Shown: positions 1-5,703 of the stretch, in pieces
How the letters are laid out: the number at the start of each line of letters is the position of its first letter
How positions within the stretch are numbered: position 1 is the first letter of the stretch
Origin: an uncultured Porphyromonadaceae bacterium
Lineage (GTDB): Bacteria; Bacteroidota; Bacteroidia; Bacteroidales; Muribaculaceae
Assembly (NCBI GenBank): GCA_947176285.1
Contig: CAMWQF010000199.1
Coordinates: 1 to 5,703 of the forward strand
Length of the DNA stretch: 5,703 nucleotides
Direction of reading: 5' to 3'
The notes under the pieces: model-generated
Told to the model about the DNA's origin: nothing
The model's input: the letters and a program-made list of their open reading frames with translations, nothing else
Databases searched by the model: none
Program-made: the position numbers and the translations under genes

Positions 1-452
1 AAAAAACGCAAAGGATATGGAGTCGACAAATCAAACTCCATAAAATTTTTCGGACGCCCATCCGCAATACTAAGGATTCTTTGTGCCGGCACATAAAATA
101 CGGACTCACGCGATGGTTCATTATCATTAATTGTAACATCAATAAGTTTCTCCGTCACATTCTCGTCATTGGAAATTACCTCAGTAGAATCATTAATCAA
201 TGATGAAAGTCCTTCTCCGAAATAATATTCAGCCAAAGAATGCGTAGTGGCTTCTCCGAGTACATAATTATATTTTTCCAGCGTAGATACAATATGATCA
301 TGATCTTTCACAAGTTTGAATAACTCGAGAAAGAGACTCTTTCCGGATGCCTGAGGTCCGATAAGTATAGTAAGGTCCCCCAAACTTACATTAGCGTTTT
401 TAATCGGGCCAAAGTCCTTAACCGAGAATATATCATCCACCGTCTGATTCAT
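1..452 (-). CDS. AAA/ABC-type ATPase, N-terminal part (3' end cut by the window)
   Basis: I read this frame directly: it is open from the ATG at 452-450 to the window edge, giving 150 residues without a stop. The opening (VKDFGPIKNANVSL, then LTILIGPQASGKS) is the usual start of SMC/ABC-like ATPases of the AAA_15/AAA_21 type, with an intact Walker A P-loop GPQASGKS at about residues 32-39. Near residues 119-126 comes FYVPAQRIL, a conserved strand in these ATPases. The signature motif, Walker B and any fused nuclease or effector domain would lie in the missing part. The protein should be soluble: I see no signal peptide or membrane helix. The start is supported by a Bacteroides-type promoter only about 30 bases upstream, which suggests independent transcription. 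Related ATPases occur in anti-phage systems and as orphan genes; the exact family cannot be settled from this fragment. ATPase identity is firm, biological role unknown. Confidence 0.82.
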   Translation of the reverse strand, partial: MNQTVDDIFSVKDFGPIKNANVSLGDLTILIGPQASGKSLFLELFKLVKDHDHIVSTLEKYNYVLGEATTHSLAEYYFGEGLSSLINDSTEVISNDENVTEKLIDVTINDNEPSRESVFYVPAQRILSIADGRPKNFMEFDLSTPYPLRF

Positions 453-484
453 GCTATAAATATTAGTCCACCTGTTTACGCCCA

Positions 485-515
485 CAAAGATACAAAAAAA
501 AAATCAAACTACAAA
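485..515 (-). promoter_or_regulatory. Bacteroides-type sigma-ABfr promoter for the ATPase gene
   Basis: On the minus strand there is a TTTG box (512-515) followed, after exactly 19 bases, by TATCTTTG (485-492). This fits the Bacteroidota housekeeping consensus of TTTG at -33 and TAnnTTTG at -7. The spacer contains a run of ten T. A start site would fall near 478, leaving a leader of roughly 26 bases before the ATG at 452. A second TTTG at 505-508 is too close to the -7 box to serve. The promoter also marks a transcription unit boundary after the gene at 599-979. Confidence 0.75.
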
Positions 516-598
516 CGACAGTTTTTTGAGATATGCTTTTCAACAAGAAGTTCCAGATGTTATAACTGGTGGATCAATATTCGTAGATTAGTAAAATT

Positions 599-979
599 TT
601 AGAATGGGAGATCCGGATCATCGTCTGTGGCATTCTTGCTGAGCAGTTCGTCTAATCCTGAAACAACGTCAGAAAGAGTCTCCGAAATCTTTAGAGCATT
701 GCGTCGTGCAGACTCATAAAGTAAATTCACTCTATTATATTCTGCCTCAGATTCATCATAATATATACCATCGATGACATCTCCTAAAGGATCCATTATT
801 TCGAATGATACACATTCAGCATTCTCAGGATATATAACATACTTATGTATTATTACAGTTATGCCATTTATACTTACGGAGAATTTCTGTTTATCGCTTG
901 TCTTATCCCATAATCCGGATATTGTGGAAGTAGCAATCTCAAGTTTGCTTAAGAGTGGTTCATATTGAGTGGGTATCAT
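599..979 (-). CDS. Uncharacterised 126-residue protein with an SSB-like acidic C-terminal tail
   Basis: I do not recognise this family. The ORF can be extended to a TTG at 1006 (135 residues), but I prefer the ATG at 979: it is a canonical start, is preceded by the purine-rich AAGAAAAAT, and cuts the overlap with the upstream gene from 47 to 20 bases. From this start, residues about 33-75 look like a run of beta strands (FSVSINGITVIIHKYVI, then CVSFEIMDPLGDVIDGIYY), and about 78-115 look helical. The protein ends in DDDPDLPF. This resembles the SSB C-terminal tip (DDDIPF in E. coli), which docks on repair and replication proteins through its last Pro-Phe. No SSB OB-fold signature, signal peptide or membrane helix is seen. 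It overlaps the membrane-protein gene at 960-1604, so the two are probably translated together. Composition is AT-rich: 20 of 60 bases are G+C in 781-840. Confidence 0.72.
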   Translation of the reverse strand: MIPTQYEPLLSKLEIATSTISGLWDKTSDKQKFSVSINGITVIIHKYVIYPENAECVSFEIMDPLGDVIDGIYYDESEAEYNRVNLLYESARRNALKISETLSDVVSGLDELLSKNATDDDPDLPF

Positions 980-1604
980 ATTTTTCTTGTTTGATTGAGT
1001 TTTCAACTGTGATTATAATGGTTCGAATATTTTCTAAATGTTCATGCATCTGATCTCTATCTATAGTAGATGGAGTCTCAGAATCTTTCATGATATCTTT
1101 CGCTAGAGAACCAATATCCATTGAAATGTCTCTAATATGAGTCTGAGTGTCAATTGAATTAGATTGCAAAACGGATGCAAAATCATTTTTTACTCTTAAT
1201 AGGCTATCTTTAATCTGCTGCATCAAGATTACAGCAGATTGATAGTTACTATTCCTGATATCATTTTGTGTATTCTTGATGATTTCTATCAGATGCCCCA
1301 TATCTGAAAAAGATAGGAACCGCTGTATTTCCTTCTTATTCTCCAAAACAGCCTTATTTGTCTCTTCTGCCAATTTTTGGGTAGATAACGACGCTGTTTT
1401 TGTTTCTTCTATTTGCGCCTTAGTCTGGTCAATTTGCATCAAAGCCAAAATCATACCGACTAATGAAGCCATGCTGCCCAATATCCCTATTGCAGCTCCT
1501 ATCCAAATCTCATTCTCCCAAATCGTAATATTCAGAATGAAAAGCACAATAATGAGAGTACAAACAATCGCAAAAGCTATCCAATACCACGCAGTTTTAT
1601 TCAT
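960..1604 (-). CDS. Two-helix inner-membrane protein with cytoplasmic helical/coiled-coil domain
   Basis: The protein has 214 residues. Two hydrophobic helices sit at the N terminus, at about residues 6-28 and 33-57, joined by a short acidic turn (WENE). The single positive charge before helix 1 and the long charged tail suggest both ends face the cytoplasm. Residues about 58-95 (QIDQTKAQIEETKT and on) have the polar heptad look of a coiled coil. A helical segment follows at about 95-141 (RFLSFSDMGHLIEIIK to SLLRVKND), and the remainder is also helical and polar. I know this layout from uncharacterised bacterial membrane proteins but cannot name a family. No catalytic motif is visible, so a sensor, scaffold or membrane-anchoring role is more likely than an enzymatic one. 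The next gene starts inside its 3' end. It begins 60 bases after the sugar transferase stop, with no promoter match between them. It is very AT-rich (18 of 60 bases are G+C in 1141-1200). Confidence 0.78.
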   Translation of the reverse strand: MNKTAWYWIAFAIVCTLIIVLFILNITIWENEIWIGAAIGILGSMASLVGMILALMQIDQTKAQIEETKTASLSTQKLAEETNKAVLENKKEIQRFLSFSDMGHLIEIIKNTQNDIRNSNYQSAVILMQQIKDSLLRVKNDFASVLQSNSIDTQTHIRDISMDIGSLAKDIMKDSETPSTIDRDQMHEHLENIRTIIITVENSIKQEKYDTHSI

Positions 1605-1664
1605 TTGATATTTGCAACTTGGATTGAAATTGTTACTGGGTATGAAGAAATATCGTGGGTATGT

Positions 1665-2276
1665 TTAGATCATTTCGTCTGCATAATGCATACGACGGCC
1701 AAGGATGGTGGCGAAGATCATTTGGATGTCTTTGGGGAAGGAATAGTGGTGGAGGTAGTAGAGGTTGAGGCGGACTTTGTCGGGGAAGATTACCTCGTCG
1801 TTGTATTTCTGGGGATCGGATTGCTTTGCTAGCAGTTCCTCTTCGTCGCGGTATTTGAGGGATGCCGGGCCCGTAATACCTGGGCGAAGCTTCAGCACGT
1901 CGCGATCCTCCCCTTTCAATTGGTCGGCATAGCCAGGTACATCTGGACGTGGACCTACGAAACTCATGTCACCGATAAGGACGTTCCAGAGTTCCGGAAG
2001 CTCGTCGAGTTTGTATTTACGGAGTTTAGCACCGAGTGGAGTGATACGGCTCTCCCCTGCTACTGATACTGAAGAGCCTCCATGGCCTACGGTCATCGAT
2101 CGGAACTTAGTCATAGTGAATTGTTTACCGTTGCGACCAACTCGTTTTTGCTTGAAAATCACCGGACCTCCAGGCATCTTAATTCGAATGAGGATGGCAA
2201 CAACAAGTAAAACAGGCCATAAACACAAAAGGCCGATGAGAGCCATCAGCCGGTCGAAGACGTATTTTAATGTCAT
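1665..2276 (-). CDS. Initiating sugar phosphotransferase (PglC/WcaJ-type monotopic phosphoglycosyl transferase)
   Basis: This enzyme moves a sugar-1-phosphate from a UDP-sugar to undecaprenyl phosphate at the cytoplasmic face of the inner membrane, the first step of repeat-unit assembly. The 203 residues form the minimal PF02397 fold. A hydrophobic membrane-dipping helix at about residues 8-32 has a Pro at 21. Next come GPVIFKQKRVGRNGKQF (37-53) and TKFRSM (56-61), then KLDELPELWNVL with the catalytic Asp-Glu pair at 91-92, then GDMSFVGPRPDVPGY (102-116) and LRPGITGP (130-137). The length matches short PglC/EpsL-like members; the extra N-terminal membrane domain of full WcaJ is absent. The sugar specificity cannot be read from sequence. 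It sits last in the polysaccharide genes, a common place for this gene in Bacteroides capsule loci. It is richer in G+C than its neighbours (30 of 60 bases in 1981-2040, against 23 of 60 in 2461-2520). Confidence 0.95.
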   Translation of the reverse strand: MTLKYVFDRLMALIGLLCLWPVLLVVAILIRIKMPGGPVIFKQKRVGRNGKQFTMTKFRSMTVGHGGSSVSVAGESRITPLGAKLRKYKLDELPELWNVLIGDMSFVGPRPDVPGYADQLKGEDRDVLKLRPGITGPASLKYRDEEELLAKQSDPQKYNDEVIFPDKVRLNLYYLHHYSFPKDIQMIFATILGRRMHYADEMI

Positions 2277-2291
2277 TTTTATCTATTGAAA

Positions 2292-2378
2292 TTAATTTTT
2301 AGATTTCTTGACATAGAATAGTTTTTTGATAACTCCCCAGAAGAGGTTGTTGGCGGTGAGGAGAGCAGGTATGCCATG
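2292..2378 (-). pseudogene. 3' remnant of a deleted polysaccharide-locus gene
   Basis: Between the LicD stop and the sugar transferase start, one minus-strand frame reads H, then GIPALLTANNLFWGVIKK, then LFYVKKSKN and a TAA stop at 2294-2292. This looks like a genuine protein C terminus, with a hydrophobic/aromatic helix and a basic tail, as found in glycosyltransferases and related locus proteins. It has no start codon, and the codon just upstream (2381-2379) is an in-frame TGA. The stop lies only 15 bases before the transferase ATG, the spacing of a former operon partner. G+C-rich sequence starts at about 2375 and gives way upstream to AT-rich DNA, pointing to a recombination joint at about 2379-2390. 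I cannot tell which family the lost gene belonged to. Confidence 0.55.
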
Positions 2379-2436
2379 TCAAAGAAATGGTTTGAAAATA
2401 AGATCATTTTTCGCGATTGGATATATATACGAATAA

Positions 2437-3303
2437 TTAAAATAAGTACCTTTCATCCGATCGGTCAGTATAATTAATCGGATTGAGATTCCATGTTGAG
2501 GCATGCTGTTCATACTTGATTCTTTCCAGGGAAGGAGGCTTCATGTAATCACCAAAACGATCTGTCAAGAACCTTTCCAACCCTTCGGGTACATTCAATT
2601 CAATGGTTTCAAATTTTACTCGCTTAGACTTTGCAAAGTTATCATATCGGTATTTACCGTTTTTAAATAAAGCCTTTCCTAAGAAATTACAAAAGAATTC
2701 CGTTTTAGTATCTCGCCAACGATACACCTGTTTTAACCCAAAATCGAGAAGGAATCTCTTAGGTAATATTTTGAAAGCCTTGACAGCCAACGCTGCCATA
2801 CCTCCCCTTCGATTATAAGTCTTATTGGCGAGCCCCTTTACTATCAAATACTTTGCCCAAAAGTATTGCCAATATTGTGCAAATTTATTATCCGGACACG
2901 TATGAAGTATGAAGATGTCGACGTATACTCCGTGGTGTATCTTCCACCCTTTCAGTATCTCTTCCTCATAATATGAATTGTTCAGCCGTAATTTGGATGT
3001 TATGACCTTCCCATTAGAGGCTCCTTGCTCCTGAATTGTATAAGTATCCTTATCTCCATACTTTTCAAATATATCACGAAATTTCTCATATTCTGTAGGT
3101 GTCATAAAGACATCAAGATCGTCATCCCACGGAATAAAACCTTCATGACGTTTGGCACCCAATGCCGAGCCTCCCATCAGCCTATAATTTATTTCGTGTT
3201 CAGAACATAGTTTATCTATGTATTGAGCTATGTTCAATATTACGTTCTGAAGATCCTTAAGTCCATAGGTATCGTCAGTATCTTTTCGCATCAAATCATT
3301 CAT
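2437..3303 (-). CDS. LicD-family phosphotransferase
   Basis: LicD proteins have a nucleotidyltransferase fold and transfer a phosphorylated group (phosphocholine, or in relatives alditol phosphates) from a CDP-linked donor onto a glycan. The 288-residue protein has the full PF04991 core. RLMGGSALGAKRHEGFIPWD (41-60) leads into the metal-binding acids DDD at 60-62 and D64 (sequence WDDDLDVFM). A further acidic residue, D129, lies in HHGVYVDIFIL. A typical LicD C-terminal basic region follows. It is soluble, with no signal peptide, so it should act on lipid-linked intermediates in the cytoplasm. Its start overlaps the stop of the preceding gene by 8 bases (ATGAATGA), so the two are translationally coupled; a second Met at residue 5 is a possible alternative start. 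The TagD-like gene two places upstream could supply its CDP donor. The transferred group is not determined: glycerol phosphate, choline, ethanolamine and ribitol phosphate are all open. Confidence 0.93.
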   Translation of the reverse strand: MNDLMRKDTDDTYGLKDLQNVILNIAQYIDKLCSEHEINYRLMGGSALGAKRHEGFIPWDDDLDVFMTPTEYEKFRDIFEKYGDKDTYTIQEQGASNGKVITSKLRLNNSYYEEEILKGWKIHHGVYVDIFILHTCPDNKFAQYWQYFWAKYLIVKGLANKTYNRRGGMAALAVKAFKILPKRFLLDFGLKQVYRWRDTKTEFFCNFLGKALFKNGKYRYDNFAKSKRVKFETIELNVPEGLERFLTDRFGDYMKPPSLERIKYEQHASTWNLNPINYTDRSDERYLF

Positions 3304-4510
3304 ATTTCATTCGTTTATCCATCAGATGTCTTACAATCTGTCTAAGGGGTTTCGGTAAGGAATAATATATGTCAAATATGAATTTTCTTTTGGGTCGAAG
3401 ATAATTATATATGACGTCTTCTAATGGTTCCACATTAAGAGCCTTGAAAAATGCATCTCTTTCTTTTTTCAATGGAGTTGGAGAGACGAGACACCCATTA
3501 TTTTCAATGGCAACATTAATGGGGAATGATTCGGTAAATATCTTTTTCTGATTTTCGAGACTTTCAATTAGTGACTTCCCAGCCTCTGTATTTACTATTA
3601 TCATCGATACACCTTCCTTTGCATCCAATGATGAATCATATTTCTCAATACCCCAGAAATCTCCTAAAGTAATATCTGCTGTCCGTTCTGGTTTAGCCCA
3701 CTTACACAGATAACATGAAGGTCTTAAAGTAATGTATTTCTGAAACCCGAAATAATATGGAAACTGATAATGCAGTCCATTAACGGTCATTTTTCTTTTT
3801 CCATTATCGCAAACATAAGTAAACGATTGAGGATGCAACGCTTTATCTGATTTCGATCGGAATGCGAATGAAGTAATCTTATAATGGTTTTGCCTCTCCA
3901 AATAAGCAATTAATTTATTAAATAAACTCTGAGGAGGAACTCCATGACATATAACCTCAACTGTAATTAAGAGGTCACTCTTCCCGATGAAGTTCTTAAT
4001 GGCATTGCATTGACAAGGAGTTCCGGAAAATAAAGTAAGTGTGCCTTCTGAAATATCCTTTTTTATTTGAGCATATGCGCCCTCTGGATCACTTTGTATA
4101 TATTTCGAACGATATAATGCAGTAAGATCTTCAATGTTTGTTACCGCTTCATGATGCAATTGTAAGTCAGAATCAAATGCTGCTCCCCATACTTTCCCTC
4201 CTTTTTTTATTATCTCTTGTGCTAAGAGTCCGAATATCCCACCGGAAGAACCGGCACTGCGTGCCTCTTGATTTAGTGCAAAAGCAGCAATCGCACTAGC
4301 ATTTTTAGTATTATAACTTGGCTTTAATTCCGGGCATATCCTTTGACATTTCTTACAAGAAATACACTGCACCTCATCAACATGAGGATACATAAAACCA
4401 TCCTTATCTTCACAAAAAGAAATACAACTTTTTGGACATACATCTCCACACGCTTTACAACCACAACAATCATCGTGATTCAAAACTGATATGTTTGATT
4501 CATTTACCAT
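3296..4510 (-). CDS. Ferredoxin/FrhB-like iron-sulfur oxidoreductase of a polysaccharide locus
   Basis: This 404-residue protein is annotated in relatives as coenzyme F420 hydrogenase/dehydrogenase beta-subunit-like. The N terminus is a two-cluster ferredoxin domain. The first motif is C15-x2-C18-x2-C21-x3-C25-P and the second is C49-x2-C52-x2-C55-x3-C59-P, enough for two [4Fe-4S] clusters. The FrhB/FdhB-like portion follows, with SAGSSGGIF (85-93), SKYIQS (135-140), SGTPCQ (162-167), ICHGVPP (187-193), CYLCKWA (266-272) and ADITLGDFWG (278-287). These are the conserved elements of the family, which binds flavin and further clusters. Bacteroidota are not known to make F420, so the electron partner is probably something else. 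Such genes are common in Bacteroides capsule loci, often beside a polysaccharide pyruvyl transferase; none is present here. The substrate is unknown. It starts 11 bases inside the preceding gene and ends 8 bases inside LicD. The family assignment is secure, the reaction is not. Confidence 0.92.
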   Translation of the reverse strand: MVNESNISVLNHDDCCGCKACGDVCPKSCISFCEDKDGFMYPHVDEVQCISCKKCQRICPELKPSYNTKNASAIAAFALNQEARSAGSSGGIFGLLAQEIIKKGGKVWGAAFDSDLQLHHEAVTNIEDLTALYRSKYIQSDPEGAYAQIKKDISEGTLTLFSGTPCQCNAIKNFIGKSDLLITVEVICHGVPPQSLFNKLIAYLERQNHYKITSFAFRSKSDKALHPQSFTYVCDNGKRKMTVNGLHYQFPYYFGFQKYITLRPSCYLCKWAKPERTADITLGDFWGIEKYDSSLDAKEGVSMIIVNTEAGKSLIESLENQKKIFTESFPINVAIENNGCLVSPTPLKKERDAFFKALNVEPLEDVIYNYLRPKRKFIFDIYYSLPKPLRQIVRHLMDKRMKYE

Positions 4511-4916
4511 TTCGTTCTCTTAACATAGTAGAACTGATCCCATCTGTGTGTGGAAGATATACAATCTCAACTCCTACAGAAGCAAACTTTCTCTCGTATT
4601 CGTTATATAAGTCTGATCCTTTCCATTCACTTCCATGAAACATAACATCGAATGGTGTAGATTGCCATGCAACGAATTTATCCATAGACATCTGAGGAAC
4701 CACTTTATCGACATAACGACACGCTTCAACAATAGCCGCTCTGTCACTAAACGGGATCACAGGTTTATGATGCTTATACTCCTCAACAACTTCATCAGTA
4801 CTGACTCCTACAATTAAATACTCGCACAGTTCCTTAGCACGACGTAAAATATTAAGGTGTCCGATATGAAACATATCAAACACCCCTGTCGTATAACCAA
4901 CCTTATATTTCTTCAT
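4500..4916 (-). CDS. TagD-like cytidylyltransferase (adenylyl/cytidylyltransferase family)
   Basis: The 138 residues form a complete single-domain HxGH nucleotidyltransferase, close to the length of glycerol-3-phosphate cytidylyltransferase TagD (about 130). Landmarks are TTGVFDMFHIGHLNILRRAK (9-28) with the nucleotide-binding HIGH at 17-20, GVSTDEVV (37-44), PFSDRAAIVEACRYVDKVVP (55-74), and the C-terminal GISSTMLRE (126-134), equivalent to the TagD ISTTxIK/RTEGISTT segment that closes over the triphosphate. The likely reaction is CTP plus an alcohol phosphate giving a CDP-alcohol and pyrophosphate in the cytoplasm. Glycerol-3-phosphate is the first guess, but choline- and ethanolamine-phosphate cytidylyltransferases share this fold, so substrate is open. 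Adenylyl transfer (RfaE/HldE-like) is less likely beside LicD. Its ATG overlaps the glycosyltransferase stop by 4 bases (ATGA), and its own stop overlaps the next gene by 11. Confidence 0.9.
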   Translation of the reverse strand: MKKYKVGYTTGVFDMFHIGHLNILRRAKELCEYLIVGVSTDEVVEEYKHHKPVIPFSDRAAIVEACRYVDKVVPQMSMDKFVAWQSTPFDVMFHGSEWKGSDLYNEYERKFASVGVEIVYLPHTDGISSTMLRERNGK

Positions 4917-5703
4917 TTTCTGAATAATTTCTGAAAAATAAATCCTCTTATGCTATTTGGCATCGCCACCTGAACTCCAAAACGAACTGCGACATTGAAG
5001 ATATATCTCGGCAAAGAAATCATTTTCTTTTTAAGCATATAGTCCTGCAGCCCTTTCTCGCTTTTGAAATATTTCCAACCGCCCCTACGTGCATACATAT
5101 CACTTCCAACCCTTACATTAACAAGGGTATCTGGAAGATTAGCAAACTTACATCCTGCCTCAGCCATCCTTATCCAAAGATAATAATCCTCGTTACAAAA
5201 CCAGTCAATGTAACCTCCGACCTTTATAACTTTATCTTTTCGGAACATTACTGTCATTTGGTTGAATGGACAACGGGATTTCATTCGCATATAAATTTCG
5301 TGATTATTTAATGGCACATCTCTTTTTCCTACGACATTGTCTATATCATCAATAAATTCCTCAATTTGACCTCCTATGACATCAATCTCCGGATGAATTT
5401 TAAGAAAGTTCAGTTGTTTTTCAAATCTTTCCTTTATTGCAATATCATCGGCATCCATGATTGCCACGATATTATTAGTTGCATTATCTATACTCGTTTG
5501 TCTTGCAACGGCATGCCCACAGTTCTTAGTCAGCCTTGTCACCTTTATATCCTTATTTTCTTTTTCATAAGAGGAAACAATATCTTCCAACTCTCCATAG
5601 ATTGGGCCATCTACAACAATAATTATCTCTACCGATTTTATAGTCTGTAAATTGTTGATACTTTCTACTGCTTTCTGAAAGTATGATGGATTATCCTTAT
5701 GAT
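4913..5703 (-). CDS. Family 2 glycosyltransferase, AmsE-like (5' end cut by the window)
   Basis: The frame runs unbroken from the stop at 4913 to the window edge, so the gene starts outside; the TTG at 5590 is only an internal Leu codon. Upstream of it the reading continues as HKDNPSYFQKAVESI and then VEIIIVVDGP, the normal first strands of a GT2 domain. Only about 10 residues should be missing. Numbering from the window edge (262 residues visible), the nucleotide-sugar and metal-binding DADD is at about 83-86. The probable catalytic base sits in NEDYYLWIRM (E171, D172). A C-terminal YARRGG segment and a basic tail also match AmsE-like enzymes of exopolysaccharide loci. It should work at the cytoplasmic membrane face, adding one sugar to a lipid-linked repeat unit. 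Donor and linkage cannot be predicted. Its stop overlaps the next start by 4 bases, so it belongs to the same operon. Confidence 0.92.
   Translation of the reverse strand, partial: HKDNPSYFQKAVESINNLQTIKSVEIIIVVDGPIYGELEDIVSSYEKENKDIKVTRLTKNCGHAVARQTSIDNATNNIVAIMDADDIAIKERFEKQLNFLKIHPEIDVIGGQIEEFIDDIDNVVGKRDVPLNNHEIYMRMKSRCPFNQMTVMFRKDKVIKVGGYIDWFCNEDYYLWIRMAEAGCKFANLPDTLVNVRVGSDMYARRGGWKYFKSEKGLQDYMLKKKMISLPRYIFNVAVRFGVQVAMPNSIRGFIFQKLFRK

Noticed and set aside
18..40. Inverted repeat TGGAGT ... ACTCCA with an 11-base loop
   Set aside because: It lies inside the ATPase reading frame, is only six bases per arm and has no T run or operator context, so it is probably incidental.
541..598. Possible terminator hairpin (CCAG/CTGG arms) after the SSB-tailed gene
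   Set aside because: The stem is only four pairs with a nine-base loop and no immediate T run.
1605..1664. Search for a promoter of the membrane/SSB-tail pair
   Set aside because: No TAnnTTTG match occurs on the minus strand in this gap, so the pair may depend on readthrough from the sugar transferase; a non-consensus promoter cannot be excluded.
1605..1832. Plus-strand 75-residue ORF rich in Val, Glu and Gly
   Set aside because: It is the antisense shadow of the sugar transferase, whose motifs are unmistakable; the repetitive Val/Glu/Gly composition is the complement of its codon bias.
2283..2408. A 42-codon minus-strand ORF starting at an ATG near 2408 and running through the remnant region in another frame
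   Set aside because: Its product is rich in Ser/Pro/Asn without protein-like pattern, while the alternative frame gives a convincing hydrophobic C terminus; the ORF is most likely chance.

Overview
The window looks like part of a chromosome from the Bacteroidota, most likely a Bacteroides or a close relative. The evidence is a Bacteroides-type promoter (TTTG, 19 bases, TAnnTTTG) at 485-515, the absence of convincing Shine-Dalgarno sites, and a gene set typical of the 3' end of a capsular or extracellular polysaccharide locus in that group. All genes lie on the minus strand, so transcription runs from high to low coordinates. The window cuts a gene at each end. No stretch longer than 300 bases lacks a gene.

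Region A (5703-2437) is a tightly coupled polysaccharide cassette of four genes whose ends overlap by 4, 11 and 8 bases. In transcription order they are: a family 2 glycosyltransferase with its first residues outside the window; a TagD-like nucleotidyltransferase that probably makes a CDP-activated alcohol phosphate; a ferredoxin-like/FrhB-type iron-sulfur oxidoreductase; and a LicD-family phosphotransferase. A plausible reading is that the nucleotidyltransferase makes a CDP-linked donor, LicD transfers the phosphorylated group onto the repeat unit, and the glycosyltransferase helps build that unit. The role of the redox protein is open.

Region B (2436-1665) holds a scar and the locus-terminal gene. 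The scar (2292-2378) is the in-frame last 28 residues of a protein whose upstream part is missing. Fifteen bases after its stop begins a complete PglC/WcaJ-type initiating sugar phosphotransferase. Both are visibly richer in G+C than the cassette upstream, so the cassette appears to have been swapped in ahead of a conserved transferase, beheading the former penultimate gene.

Region C (1604-1) is not obviously about polysaccharide. An AT-rich overlapping pair encodes a two-helix membrane protein with a cytoplasmic helical/coiled-coil domain and a 126-residue protein ending in a tail that closely resembles the SSB C-terminal tip. Beyond a promoter follows a separately transcribed AAA/ABC-type ATPase, cut by the window edge. 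This trio is the part least explained by known functions and could be a defence or stress module, but the sequence alone does not establish that.
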